From the IMG/VR virus record IMGVR_UViG_3300025137_000110, positions 1 to 37,225 of that record: a stretch of DNA of 37,225 nt. The stretch is one strand, 5' to 3'. The notes beneath the pieces were generated by a model that was not told the origin of the DNA, did not search any database, and saw only the letters and a list, made by a program, of their open reading frames with translations. A program made the position numbers and the translations under genes. Of the stretch, positions 1-6,036 are shown piece by piece; the first letter of the stretch is position 1; the number at the start of each line of letters is the position of its first letter. This stretch comes from a virus.

Positions 1-2
1 GT

Positions 3-257
3 CGTAACTATTCTTATGCACTAATCTCTGGTCGTAAGTATCACAAACTGATGCAATGTGTAGATGGTCAGACTGAATCAGTTCATGCCTTCATTGATAG
101 GAAGTCTGGTGAAGTATACAAACCAGCATCAATCAAGGCACCTGCTAAGGGTGTACGTTTCAATCTGCTGATTATCACCGAGCGTGAATTTGTGTTGGAG
201 AACTGTGACTGGGCAGGCGGTTATCTTTACAAGAATGCATACTACACAGCAGGTTGA
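3..257 (+). CDS. conserved small cyanophage-type protein, 5' end cut by window edge
   Basis: The frame is open from base 3, so the first ATG at 51 is probably internal and the N-terminus lies outside the window. The visible 84 residues contain the stretch FIDRKSGEVYKPASIKAPAK, which I recognise as typical of a short hypothetical protein common in marine cyanophages. No enzyme motif is visible. The C-terminus is rich in aromatic residues and ends GGYLYKNAYYTAG. The next gene starts two bases after the stop, suggesting cotranscription. Function is unknown. Confidence 0.75.
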   Translation, partial: RNYSYALISGRKYHKLMQCVDGQTESVHAFIDRKSGEVYKPASIKAPAKGVRFNLLIITEREFVLENCDWAGGYLYKNAYYTAG

Positions 258-259
258 TT

Positions 260-397
260 ATGAAACTATCACAACTATTAGTGACTGGTATTTTTGCCGT
301 CTTTGGTATTACTTGCTACCTGTTATTCTTGGCACATCGTGATGCAGAGTTGATGCATCGTTATCATCCAAGCATTGAAAGAACAGTTGAAAAGTAA
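260..397 (+). CDS. 45-aa single-pass membrane protein
   Basis: ATG lies two bases after the preceding stop, as in an operon. The product starts MKLSQLLVTGIFAVFGITCY and has one hydrophobic segment (about residues 5-25) followed by a charged, His-containing tail (HRDAELMHRYHPSIERTVEK). This fits a small inner-membrane protein with its C-terminus exposed. No family is recognised. The stop is five bases upstream of the first palindromic leader repeat. Confidence 0.55.
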   Translation: MKLSQLLVTGIFAVFGITCYLLFLAHRDAELMHRYHPSIERTVEK

Positions 398-401
398 ACA
401 T

Positions 402-489
402 TGTGCCAATAGTATTAGTGTCACAATAAAAGAGCACAGTGTTCTAAATCATGTATTGTATCAACAGTTCAAACCAATTCAACATCATG
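402..489 (+). repeat. palindromic leader repeat, copy 1
   Basis: TGTGCCA (402-408), ten bases, then TGTCACA (419-425; one mismatch to a perfect arm), followed by ATAAAAGAGCACAGTG and an AT-rich segment with ATGTATTGT and AGTTCAAACCAA leading to the ATG at 487. The same order of blocks recurs at 967, 1529 and in part at 2013. There is no T-run after the stem, so it is not a standard terminator. Confidence 0.85.
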
Positions 490-756
490 ACTGACTTTGT
501 TTGTGTTTATTTTGGTAACGATTGGAGCATAACTGCACGTGGTTTCGCTAACATCGAAGATGCAAGAAAGCATGGATTGTTTATGATGCCAACGCCAGGA
601 TGTTTTGGTTTCGTTGTTATCGTGCAAGGTCAAGGTTTTTGGCAAGTAAGAGAAGATCAAAGTATTATGCCTGATACAATGAAAGTTGAAATGGGTGATT
701 ACAATAATTTTGCAATGAAAACTGTCAAACAATCACAAACAGTAGGTGCACGATGA
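487..756 (+). CDS. hypothetical 89-aa protein downstream of leader repeat
   Basis: The frame is open from an ATG at 451, but that ATG lies inside the repeated leader, which is conserved at DNA level around other genes. The ATG at 487, preceded by CATC as in neighbouring genes, is the likely start. The product (MTDFVCVYFGNDWSITARGF...) has aromatic and hydrophobic strands and a Gly-rich centre (TPGCFGFVVIVQGQGFWQV), suggesting a small beta-rich fold. No family is recognised. Its stop overlaps the next start (ATGA at 753-756). Confidence 0.65.
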   Translation: MTDFVCVYFGNDWSITARGFANIEDARKHGLFMMPTPGCFGFVVIVQGQGFWQVREDQSIMPDTMKVEMGDYNNFAMKTVKQSQTVGAR

Positions 757-953
757 TCTACACTAAAGCACAAATTATCGATGCACTAGTGCGTGAGTGG
801 GATTACCTTTGCCACGATGATTATAATCCTGAAGATGATACTACCGAAGAATATCGTTTGAAATTAGAATGTTATTCAGTGGAGGAATTGATCGAAGAGA
901 CATGCACTGGAGAAGGGTTTAGTTTGGATGATTTTATGGATGTTCATGGATGA
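753..953 (+). CDS. hypothetical acidic 66-aa protein
   Basis: The start overlaps the upstream stop in ATGA, indicating translational coupling. The product is strongly acidic (DDYNPEDDTTEEY; VEELIEETCTGEGFSLDDF) and probably helical. Small acidic early proteins of this sort are common in T4-like cyanophages, but no function can be assigned. It ends just before leader repeat copy 2. Confidence 0.65.
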   Translation: MIYTKAQIIDALVREWDYLCHDDYNPEDDTTEEYRLKLECYSVEELIEETCTGEGFSLDDFMDVHG

Positions 954-966
954 TAAGTTATATCGA

Positions 967-1054
967 TGTGCCAATTGTTTTAGTGGCACAATAAAAGAGC
1001 ACAGTGAACTGATTGATGTATTGTTCTAATAGTTCAAATCAATCTTACATCATG
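967..1054 (+). repeat. palindromic leader repeat, copy 2
   Basis: Perfect arms TGTGCCA (967-973) and TGGCACA (984-990) around a ten-base loop, then ATAAAAGAGCACAGTG (991-1006), then GATGTATTGT and AGTTCAAATCAAT leading to CATC-ATG at 1052. It matches copy 1 block by block. Confidence 0.9.
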
Positions 1055-1219
1055 CTCAAAACACAATTGCTCAAAGTCGTCGGTGAAACTTCAAAGGGCA
1101 TTGATGCTAACCTAACACGAGTTGAAAAGTTTGAAGTATTCTGTCAAGTGTGTGATGGATTACTCCAAGATGGTAGGATTAGTTCTGCTAAACATTATTC
1201 ATGGACGAACGTATTCTAA
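1052..1219 (+). CDS. hypothetical 55-aa protein downstream of leader repeat
   Basis: The frame is open from ATG 1013, but that start lies in the repeated leader; the ATG at 1052 sits in the same CATC-ATG context as copy 1 and is preferred. The product begins MLKTQLLKVVGETSKGIDAN and ends SSAKHYSWTNVF. It appears helical with a mixed charge pattern. No domain is recognised. Confidence 0.6.
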   Translation: MLKTQLLKVVGETSKGIDANLTRVEKFEVFCQVCDGLLQDGRISSAKHYSWTNVF

Positions 1220-1250
1220 CTCTAACTAACATCCAATTCAGGTCTAAATC

Positions 1251-1520
1251 ATGAATTACACTCTCAAACAACTCCAGAACAGAGTATCAAAAATGATTGC
1301 AGAATATGGTGATAATGCACATTGTGCAGCATGGATTTATAGTAAGGAAGATATACATTTATTGGATGAAAATGGTGATATTGATTATGATACCCAATTA
1401 GAGGATTACAAACTAATTGGTGATATCATGGAGGATCTTGGTGATTCAGATTACATTTATTCTAAGATACAAGATCACCTTGATGAGATAACATCAGAGC
1501 ATATCAAGGAGACTAAGTGA
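1251..1520 (+). CDS. hypothetical acidic 89-aa protein
   Basis: Starts MNYTLKQLQNRVSKMIAEYG, with an N-terminal amphipathic helix, then an acidic middle (LLDENGDIDYDTQLEDY) and an acidic C-terminal helix. The net charge is strongly negative. Phage early proteins of this type often bind host proteins, but nothing here shows a partner. The stop is eight bases before leader repeat copy 3. Confidence 0.65.
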   Translation: MNYTLKQLQNRVSKMIAEYGDNAHCAAWIYSKEDIHLLDENGDIDYDTQLEDYKLIGDIMEDLGDSDYIYSKIQDHLDEITSEHIKETK

Positions 1521-1528
1521 TAAGAATG

Positions 1529-1611
1529 TGTGCCAATTGTTTTAGTGGCACAGTAAATGAGCACGGTGTCCTAAAACATGTATTATATAAACAGTTCAAA
1601 CAAAGGCAATG
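1529..1611 (+). repeat. palindromic leader repeat, copy 3
   Basis: Perfect arms TGTGCCA (1529-1535) and TGGCACA (1546-1552), then a variant tail AGTAAATGAGCACGGTG and ATGTATTATATAAACAG, then AGTTCAAACAAAGG before the ATG at 1609. The tail has drifted more than in copies 1 and 2, while the palindrome is intact. Confidence 0.88.
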
Positions 1612-1788
1612 ACTAAAGCACAAGCACTAGAGCAATTCCGTTACAACTGGAAATGTGACACTAAGGGCACAAAAATGGCGACTGATTCTATTGCCAAGCG
1701 TCTGTCATGGTCATATTATACTGATGCACTTTGCAAGGAAGGTTACATCACCATGAAAAAATATGAATCATGGTCTAACCCTTTCTGA
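1609..1788 (+). CDS. hypothetical 59-aa protein
   Basis: ATG at 1609 follows AAAGG at a usable ribosome-binding distance (CAAAGGCAATG). The product is MTKAQALEQFRYNWKCDTKG, then a mixed-charge stretch, ending KKYESWSNPF. The pattern suggests two helices with several aromatic residues. It is the third gene placed directly behind a copy of the palindromic leader. No family is recognised. Confidence 0.6.
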   Translation: MTKAQALEQFRYNWKCDTKGTKMATDSIAKRLSWSYYTDALCKEGYITMKKYESWSNPF

Positions 1789-1829
1789 TCCAAAGTAACA
1801 CTAACTCACCCTCACTATCTAACATCATC

Positions 1830-2000
1830 ATGTCTTTTGTATCTTGGTCAGTATATCCTAAGGGACAACAATTCGATGCAGAGTATTTCACGAGTGAAGA
1901 TCATGCGGTTGATGTTGCTTATTCGTGGAGTGCTGAAGAACATGGAAAGACAATGATTGTAGCACGTAATGAGATGATGTGGATGGAAGTATCCTGCTAA
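1830..2000 (+). CDS. hypothetical 56-aa protein
   Basis: ATG in the recurrent CATCATG context. The product starts MSFVSWSVYPKGQQFDAEYF and ends MIVARNEMMWMEVSC; a central SEDHAVDVAYSWSAEEHGK looks helical, flanked by strands. The layout (aromatic strand, DA-containing helix, strand, W-containing end) resembles the 89-aa protein at 487, so they may be distant relatives. Function unknown. Confidence 0.55.
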   Translation: MSFVSWSVYPKGQQFDAEYFTSEDHAVDVAYSWSAEEHGKTMIVARNEMMWMEVSC

Positions 2001-2012
2001 AAATGTTATCGT

Positions 2013-2053
2013 TGTGCCACAAGTATTAGTGGCACAATAAAAGAGCACAGCAG
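2013..2053 (+). repeat. palindromic leader repeat, copy 4 (shorter)
   Basis: Perfect arms TGTGCCA (2013-2019) and TGGCACA (2030-2036), then ATAAAAGAGCACAG. The downstream leader differs from copies 1-3 and instead leads into CAAGTCAAAGGAA before the gene at 2095, so this is a junction between the two leader types. Confidence 0.88.
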
Positions 2054-2094
2054 TCCATTTTTGCTATTATTCATTCAAGTCAAAGGAACACATC

Positions 2095-2349
2095 ATGCAA
2101 CTCACAGCGAACGGCGCTCACATGGTAGTTGATTTCTATCCCGTCAAGTATACTGATGGAACTATCAGCGAGCGCCTAATGTATAAGACCGTCACATTCT
2201 GCGAGAAAATGCAGTCTAAGTCTTATATCAATAAAGAATCCTTTGAGAAAGAGGTTGAGAATCGTATTGAGGGTTATAAGTATGAAGTGACTGATATGCA
2301 CTTAGAACCACAACTTTTCAACTCTGCACTGATTCAAACTCGCTGGTGA
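2095..2349 (+). CDS. hypothetical 84-aa protein
   Basis: Start ATG preceded by GTCAAAGGAA at ribosome-binding distance. The product begins MQLTANGAHMVVDFYPVKYT and shows two strands, then a Lys/Glu-rich helix (YINKESFEKEVENRIEGYKY) and a final strand, suggesting a compact alpha/beta fold. Its stop is one base before the next ATG. No family is recognised. Confidence 0.65.
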   Translation: MQLTANGAHMVVDFYPVKYTDGTISERLMYKTVTFCEKMQSKSYINKESFEKEVENRIEGYKYEVTDMHLEPQLFNSALIQTRW

Positions 2350-2350
2350 T

Positions 2351-2497
2351 ATGTTTACTAAAGAAGACAATGAATTTATCGATTTTCTCTTCGGTAAACT
2401 TACTTCTCTCACTGATACTGAGATGATTGATTTGCAGGATGATGATTCTTGTGATGATCATCTTCAATTTGAACAACTTACTCTTCCCGAATTATGA
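2351..2497 (+). CDS. hypothetical acidic 48-aa protein
   Basis: ATG follows the previous stop by one base and the gene ends in an ATGA overlap with the next. The product (MFTKEDNEFIDFLFGKLTSL, then a run rich in Asp) is short and very acidic (LQDDDSCDDHLQFEQ). The tight packing supports it as a real gene; function unknown. Confidence 0.5.
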   Translation: MFTKEDNEFIDFLFGKLTSLTDTEMIDLQDDDSCDDHLQFEQLTLPEL

Positions 2498-2679
2498 TTT
2501 ACAACAATCCACGATTCTTAGATGCACTTCAAGGACTACAATCATTCATCCTGAATAATAATGCCGATATCGATATGGCATATGATTGGGTGAGTGATCA
2601 AGCAGATATTTCATCGTTTGTATGTGATCTAAAAGCATGGAATATGTTTTATGAAATCTATGATGAGGCAACATTATGA
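2494..2679 (+). CDS. hypothetical acidic 61-aa protein
   Basis: Coupled to both neighbours by ATGA overlaps. The product starts MIYNNPRFLDALQGLQSFIL and is predicted helical, with acidic and aromatic residues (DMAYDWVSDQADISSFV). No recognised domain. Confidence 0.6.
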   Translation: MIYNNPRFLDALQGLQSFILNNNADIDMAYDWVSDQADISSFVCDLKAWNMFYEIYDEATL

Positions 2680-2840
2680 TCAGTAAACTAATGCAATACA
2701 GGAACGTTTTCACTAATAAAGAATATCATTACGATTCTATAGTTGATCACATAAAGATCCTAGAATCTTCAATCGAGAATTTAGAACAGAAAATGTGTCA
2801 ATTGGAGGAATTAGTAGACAGTTATAAAACTGGCACATGA
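2676..2840 (+). CDS. hypothetical 54-aa coiled-coil-like protein
   Basis: ATGA overlap with the gene before it. The second half (DHIKILESSIENLEQKMCQL) has a heptad-like spacing of I, L and M typical of a short coiled coil. It ends in ATGA at 2837, but the following frame probably uses a later start. Function unknown. Confidence 0.5.
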   Translation: MISKLMQYRNVFTNKEYHYDSIVDHIKILESSIENLEQKMCQLEELVDSYKTGT

Positions 2841-2874
2841 TATGGGATAGACCTGCAAAATGCTGTATTGTAAG

Positions 2875-2896
2875 GGAGTCAAAGGAAAGCATCATG
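2875..2896 (+). repeat. shared leader/RBS repeat TCAAAGGAAAGCATCATG, copy 1
   Basis: A 22-base block ending in the start codon of the gene at 2894 is identical to the block at 3202-3223. AAAGGAA serves as the ribosome-binding core. A related version (GTCAAAGGAACACATCATG) precedes the gene at 2095. Confidence 0.8.
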
Positions 2897-3145
2897 AAAC
2901 TAACAACTCACTTGGGTAATCTTGTTGAACAGACAATAGATTATAAGGTGCAAGAGACATTGATTTTTACTGGAGATAGGGCACCGATTACACTGGAAAC
3001 AAAATATATCAAACGGGGATTATCTTGCCCCATGTCATCAAAGACGGTATATCGTAATGAGTTTACGAGTTCATATACTTGGAGTTGGTTTGATCATTAT
3101 GAGGATTTAGTCGCTATTAGTTACACCATTGAGACAGTAGACTAA
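2894..3145 (+). CDS. hypothetical 83-aa beta-rich protein
   Basis: The frame is open from an ATG at 2837 that overlaps the upstream stop, but residues 1-19 of that longer frame are encoded by the repeated leader; ATG 2894, directly behind AAAGGAAAGCATC, is the better start. The product (MKLTTHLGNLVEQTIDYKVQ...) alternates hydrophobic and polar residues as in beta strands and has many Thr, Tyr and Trp (SYTWSWFDHYEDLVAISYT). Function unknown. Confidence 0.6.
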   Translation: MKLTTHLGNLVEQTIDYKVQETLIFTGDRAPITLETKYIKRGLSCPMSSKTVYRNEFTSSYTWSWFDHYEDLVAISYTIETVD

Positions 3146-3201
3146 ATGTTACAGTGTAACAAATGATACTTGCATAATCCTTTGAAGTATGGGATTCTAG
3201 A

Positions 3202-3223
3202 GGAGTCAAAGGAAAGCATCATG
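3202..3223 (+). repeat. shared leader/RBS repeat TCAAAGGAAAGCATCATG, copy 2
   Basis: Identical over 22 bases to 2875-2896, again ending in the start codon. Its presence decides the start of the gene at 3221 rather than an upstream TTG at 3170. Confidence 0.8.
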
Positions 3224-3430
3224 ATCAGACGTAACGCAACCGCAGCAGATTTTCAGAACTGGGAGACACTTGCCGCTGAAATGTCTGATGCTGAGTTGTT
3301 ATACGCTGCCAGGGATTGTCGTAAGGTTGAATCACTTTGGAGGCACCATGATCCCATGGTTGAAGGATTTTATAGTGACCAAGCATCCACTTTCGGAACT
3401 GTCCTAAATCGCCGGAGAATGTCACACTGA
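3221..3430 (+). CDS. hypothetical 69-aa helical protein
   Basis: Start chosen at the ATG behind the shared leader repeat. The product begins MIRRNATAADFQNWETLAAE, has a helical centre (MSDAELLYAARDCRKVESLW) and ends in RRRMSH. It is less acidic than its neighbours and contains Arg clusters at both ends. No family is recognised. Confidence 0.6.
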   Translation: MIRRNATAADFQNWETLAAEMSDAELLYAARDCRKVESLWRHHDPMVEGFYSDQASTFGTVLNRRRMSH

Positions 3431-3469
3431 CCGACTAGGATACAATCAATCAAACAAAGGAAACCAATC

Positions 3470-3796
3470 ATGCGTAAGATCGAAATCCAGATGAATCAAG
3501 CGATCAGGTCTAAGAAAGATTGGAAGAATGATAACACTAGCGTTCACTTTGATCCCGAAACTGGTGTCGCTATTGTACGTCTCTTCGGCAACAAAATTGC
3601 TGTAGTTACTAACAACAACGACCTCACAATCTTTGATGGTGGTAATCGATCAGTCACAACAAAATTTAGATTGAACGCTATCATCAACGAGTTCTGCAAT
3701 GCATTCACTGATGGAGTATTTCAAAGCAATTCTAAATGGTATATAAGAGATAACAATAATGTGATCCCTTTTATATCTGGTTACGTATTTTCATGA
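3470..3796 (+). CDS. conserved cyanophage small protein, 108 aa
   Basis: ATG behind AAAGGAAACCAATC. The product starts MRKIEIQMNQAIRSKKDWKN and has the stretches VHFDPETGVAIVRLFGNKIA and LTIFDGGNRSVTTKFRLNAI. This pattern (short helix, three strands ending in GNKIA, then DGGxxxVTTKxRLNAI) is one I recognise from hypothetical proteins of many marine cyanophages and some cyanobacterial genomes. The role is unknown. The stop overlaps the next start (ATGA). Confidence 0.75.
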   Translation: MRKIEIQMNQAIRSKKDWKNDNTSVHFDPETGVAIVRLFGNKIAVVTNNNDLTIFDGGNRSVTTKFRLNAIINEFCNAFTDGVFQSNSKWYIRDNNNVIPFISGYVFS

Positions 3797-3999
3797 CTCG
3801 TTACATCGTAGACTCTATCCAATTTGATTTTATTGACGGTGATTTTGAACTCCCAATTCACTGGCAGCAAGGTATAATCAATGCTACATTATCAACAGTT
3901 TATTTTGCTGATAGTGAAGAAGAGGTTATCAATCAAATTCAACAATCTGCTAGATTTAGTGTAGCATCAATCAAAACTATTTCTATTCCATTATCATGA
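3793..3999 (+). CDS. hypothetical 68-aa protein
   Basis: Coupled to the gene before and after by ATGA overlaps. It begins MTRYIVDSIQFDFIDGDFEL with alternating strands, then a helix (SEEEVINQIQQSARFSV) and a last strand. The alpha/beta pattern is typical of the small cyanophage proteins that travel with the 108-aa protein upstream, an association I recall only loosely. No function is assigned. Confidence 0.6.
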   Translation: MTRYIVDSIQFDFIDGDFELPIHWQQGIINATLSTVYFADSEEEVINQIQQSARFSVASIKTISIPLS

Positions 4000-4169
4000 A
4001 TGATTTCAACTCACAAACTAACATCAACAGTGCATGGGAGGAGTATGAAAGAGATGTAGAATATGATCAGTCTAACTATCATGAACCACACTTCCTAGAT
4101 GTTATTGATGAAAATAACATCAGAGAGAATCTAGATACTTATACAGTAAAATTGTTGGAGAATGTATGA
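3996..4169 (+). CDS. hypothetical acidic 57-aa protein
   Basis: ATG overlaps the previous stop (ATGA). The product (MNDFNSQTNINSAWEEYERD...) is acidic and probably helical. A second ATG in another frame at 4000 gives a much shorter frame and is not preferred. The end overlaps the next start. Confidence 0.5.
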   Translation: MNDFNSQTNINSAWEEYERDVEYDQSNYHEPHFLDVIDENNIRENLDTYTVKLLENV

Positions 4170-4333
4170 TACGCGCATCCTATGAGTTAGTATCATCTAA
4201 GAGGGTAAGATCTATTGGTAAAACTAATAGTGTGCTCTCAATGGAGGTGTATATAAGTTTGCTAAATATGCACCCTGTTGATGCTATTTCGTGGGGTGTT
4301 ATTGCAAATACTAAGTATAATATAAATGTATGA
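4166..4333 (+). CDS. hypothetical basic 55-aa protein
   Basis: ATGA overlap with the upstream gene. The product MIRASYELVSSKRVRSIGKT is basic at the N-terminus and hydrophobic later (MEVYISLLNMHPVDAISWGV). It is the last member of the ATGA chain that begins at 3470. No family is recognised, and because the reading frame is short the call is tentative. Confidence 0.45.
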   Translation: MIRASYELVSSKRVRSIGKTNSVLSMEVYISLLNMHPVDAISWGVIANTKYNINV

Positions 4334-4340
4334 ATAAATA
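4334..4340 (+). promoter_or_regulatory. possible late promoter core ATAAATA
   Basis: ATAAATA directly after the last gene of the early cluster, in the sequence GAATAAATATATG. If real it would transcribe the structured region 4370-4655 and the ORF at 4656. In AT-rich DNA this 7-mer can occur by chance. Confidence 0.3.
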
Positions 4341-4655
4341 TATGTTCTTTTTGTATAAGGTTTGGTAATGTTAGATAATAACCCTTATTGTCCGGTGTCG
4401 TTGTTACCTTAGCGGTCGCACTATGAGACACCACCGAGACATAATGAGACCCGCTAAGTAACATTCAGTCCCTCACAGTTTTTTCGCCAATTCTATCACA
4501 AATTCTCATAGAATGCAACCCCCAAAGTTCACCAGTATGCGAACACTAAGTGAATGTGACAGTCTACAAAGTGGCATAGACAGTCACACAAACCCCGTGA
4601 GAATCGCCTATACTCGTTGTAACGAACACAGGAGGAATCAGAGACCACTAAGTGA
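4341..4655. other. non-coding structured stretch with inverted and direct repeats
   Basis: No convincing gene. An imperfect inverted repeat pairs 4403-4417 with 4448-4462 (14 pairs, two single-base bulges, 30-base loop). Further on are GACAGTC twice (4558-4564, 4579-4585), the 13-base direct repeat CACTAAGTGAATG (4544-4556 and 4646-4658), a TCGTT-GT-AACGA palindrome near 4614-4625 and an AGGAGGAA near 4629-4637. It could be a leader for the ORF at 4656, a small RNA or an old insertion scar. Confidence 0.55.
4403..4462. repeat. inverted repeat, 14 base pairs with two bulges
   Basis: GTTACCTTAGCGGTC (4403-4417) pairs with GACCCGCTAAGTAAC (4448-4462), leaving one unpaired C in each arm. The loop holds GAGACA and GAGAC repeats. 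No T-run follows immediately; the nearest is TTTTTT about 15-20 bases downstream. Confidence 0.7.
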
Positions 4656-4943
4656 ATGATAAGGGGCACACAGTTCCTCACACTAACTGCTAACAATCGT
4701 GTTCCTTATCTAACAACAACCCCATCGTTATTCTTTCGTCTTATGAGTTACTTACAGAACGCACAATTGGTTGGAGATGTTGCTGAGTTTCAGGGATGTT
4801 CATGGGACAGTGATGATAACTCCCACACATATTACACCTTTGAACGTACAACTTGGGCATGTAATCTAGAGGACAAACCTAACACTTTTGTGGATCCAAT
4901 CGCTAGTGGTAGACTAACACTTTGGGAAGCGATGTTCGGGTAG
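4656..4943 (+). CDS. hypothetical 95-aa protein, start uncertain
   Basis: The first ATG (4656) lies inside the second copy of the CACTAAGTGAATG repeat, about 20 bases behind AGGAGGAA, which is far for a ribosome-binding site. A second in-frame ATG at 4743 (MSYLQNAQLVGDVAEFQGCS) would give 66 residues. The C-terminal half (DDNSHTYYTFERTTWACNLE) reads as a real soluble protein with aromatic and acidic residues. No family is recognised. It stands alone between two non-coding structured stretches. Confidence 0.45.
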   Translation: MIRGTQFLTLTANNRVPYLTTTPSLFFRLMSYLQNAQLVGDVAEFQGCSWDSDDNSHTYYTFERTTWACNLEDKPNTFVDPIASGRLTLWEAMFG

Positions 4944-4948
4944 TTTAT

Positions 4949-5009
4949 GTTAGATAGCAGAGGGACAGTGAGTAACACACAGTCTCCATGATTGTCCCCC
5001 CTATCTAAC
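4949..5009. repeat. long hairpin just after the ORF at 4656
   Basis: GTTAGATAG (4949-4957) pairs perfectly with CTATCTAAC (5001-5009), and inside it GGGACA (4962-4967) pairs with TGTCCC (4993-4998). It begins six bases after the stop codon. There is no downstream T-tract, so it may be an mRNA-end structure instead of a standard terminator. Confidence 0.7.
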
Positions 5010-5054
5010 ACCTACTCCACACACCGTGAATAACACTTAGAGACAGTTATTATG

Positions 5055-5076
5055 CCCCTTATGTTATGTAAAGGGG
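5055..5076. repeat. hairpin CCCCTT/AAGGGG
   Basis: CCCCTT (5055-5060) and AAGGGG (5071-5076) flank a ten-base loop; the right arm continues into a G7 run and GGGCCC. It is the second of three hairpins in the convergent intergenic stretch 4944-5244, where no gene was found. Confidence 0.55.
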
Positions 5077-5196
5077 GGGCCCGTTGCTAAAAAAGTACCT
5101 TCTTTCTAACCTACAAACGTTTCCAAACGACCTCTAGAAGGTGAATCCATTTATTTTTTCAGATACCCAGAACGCCGTATAGAAAAAATTCCGAGG

Positions 5197-5227
5197 AAAA
5201 AAAATCCCCCTGTAGGTTTCGAGGGGG
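5197..5227 (-). terminator. intrinsic terminator of the minus-strand operon
   Basis: Read on the minus strand: CCCCCT, a ten-base loop, AGGGGG, then one A and eight T. The stem occupies 5206-5211 and 5222-5227 and the T-tract 5197-5204. It lies 18 bases beyond the stop of the SGNH-like gene, at the right place to end the minus-strand unit. Confidence 0.85.
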
Positions 5228-5244
5228 TAGAAGTGTTCAACTAT

Positions 5245-6036
5245 CTAATTATAGCAAGGGTTTAGAGATTTGTCAATTTCTTGATGTAGGAGGTCAGCGA
5301 AGAAGGAATGAGATTGCCGAGTGGGATGAAAGGAGTGTGGGTTTATATGTTTATGTTGTTCTAGGTATTGGATACGGCGGGAGTCGGTCTTTTGATATTG
5401 GGAGACGTGGTAAGTATCGTTAGTGGGAGTGTAACCGTGATGGGTAGATAGGATGGAACAGAGGTCCCTGTGAGGGCGATCAGAGAATAGGAGACGGGGG
5501 ATATGAGTGGGGTATATGTGATGATTGAAGAGATCTACCCAGTAGTTTTGGATACCGAGTGCATCAAAGTAAGTATTCCAATGAAGCATTTGACTGGAAA
5601 GTTCTTTGAGGACTACGGAGTGATTGTAGTGTAGGAGGAGGTGAGTTTTGGAATCAAAGTTATTTTTACGTTGTTGGTTATCTGCGGAATACCCATGACC
5701 CCATACTCTACTTACGTAGGAGTTACGAGAATTGTAGTATATTTCATCACGAGCGGTAGAAGTTATACCCCAGAGGACGATGGAGTCTTTCGAGGGGGGA
5801 GAAGTGTTGAAGAACTCAGTAGCCAAGCGGAATTGTTTTTGGTTACTTGAACCATTGATTGAGAAATTTATGTTGGTTTTATTGAGTTTCTCTGAGAGTA
5901 GGTGACGGTATGAGTATTTTGTGAAGTATTCAGAGTGTCTTTGGGTATTGAATTGTTCTCTAGGTTGTCCAGGGGTGTAGCAGAGACCATGCCCCCACAT
6001 CCAGGAGCAACCGAAGGTAACTAAGGATGAATCCAT
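5245..6036 (-). CDS. SGNH/GDSL hydrolase-like protein, copy 1
   Basis: The 263-aa product opens with VTFGCSWMWGHG, which fits SGNH block I (G9-x-S11, candidate nucleophile Ser11), followed by NGSSN (61-65), resembling block II. The C-terminal HINPHSFHPTRQSH (230-243) resembles block V, with His237 in HPT as a candidate catalytic base. The usual GxND of block III is not evident; instead there is WGITSTARDE (89-98). SGNH proteins hydrolyse or transfer acyl esters, often on glycans, but catalysis here is unproven. The gene overlaps the upstream sulfotransferase by 16 bases and is the last gene before the terminator. It aligns along its whole length by eye with the protein at 7686-8504. The product is unusually His-rich. 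Confidence 0.65.
   Translation of the reverse strand: MDSSLVTFGCSWMWGHGLCYTPGQPREQFNTQRHSEYFTKYSYRHLLSEKLNKTNINFSINGSSNQKQFRLATEFFNTSPPSKDSIVLWGITSTARDEIYYNSRNSYVSRVWGHGYSADNQQRKNNFDSKTHLLLHYNHSVVLKELSSQMLHWNTYFDALGIQNYWVDLFNHHIYPTHIPRLLFSDRPHRDLCSILSTHHGYTPTNDTYHVSQYQKTDSRRIQYLEQHKHINPHSFHPTRQSHSFFADLLHQEIDKSLNPCYN

Noticed and set aside
402-441. Palindromic leader copies read as intrinsic terminators
   Set aside because: Stems of 7 pairs are followed by ATAAAAGAG and not by a T-run on either strand, so they do not fit intrinsic termination.
451-489. Start codons at 451, 1013, 2837 and 3170 (TTG)
   Set aside because: The upstream codons are encoded by repeated leader DNA shared between unrelated genes; later ATGs in the CATCATG context are better starts.
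4330-4368. 12-codon ORF in the ATGA chain after 4333
   Set aside because: Too short and without a ribosome-binding site of its own; it overlaps a possible late promoter core.
4180-4464. Minus-strand 94-codon ORF
   Set aside because: It runs across the 55-aa + strand gene and the inverted repeat, with no recognisable protein pattern; a shadow frame.
1-4655. CRISPR array or tRNA gene
   Set aside because: The four palindromic repeats are hundreds of bases apart with genes between them, and no cloverleaf with a T-loop GTTCRA motif in correct geometry was found.
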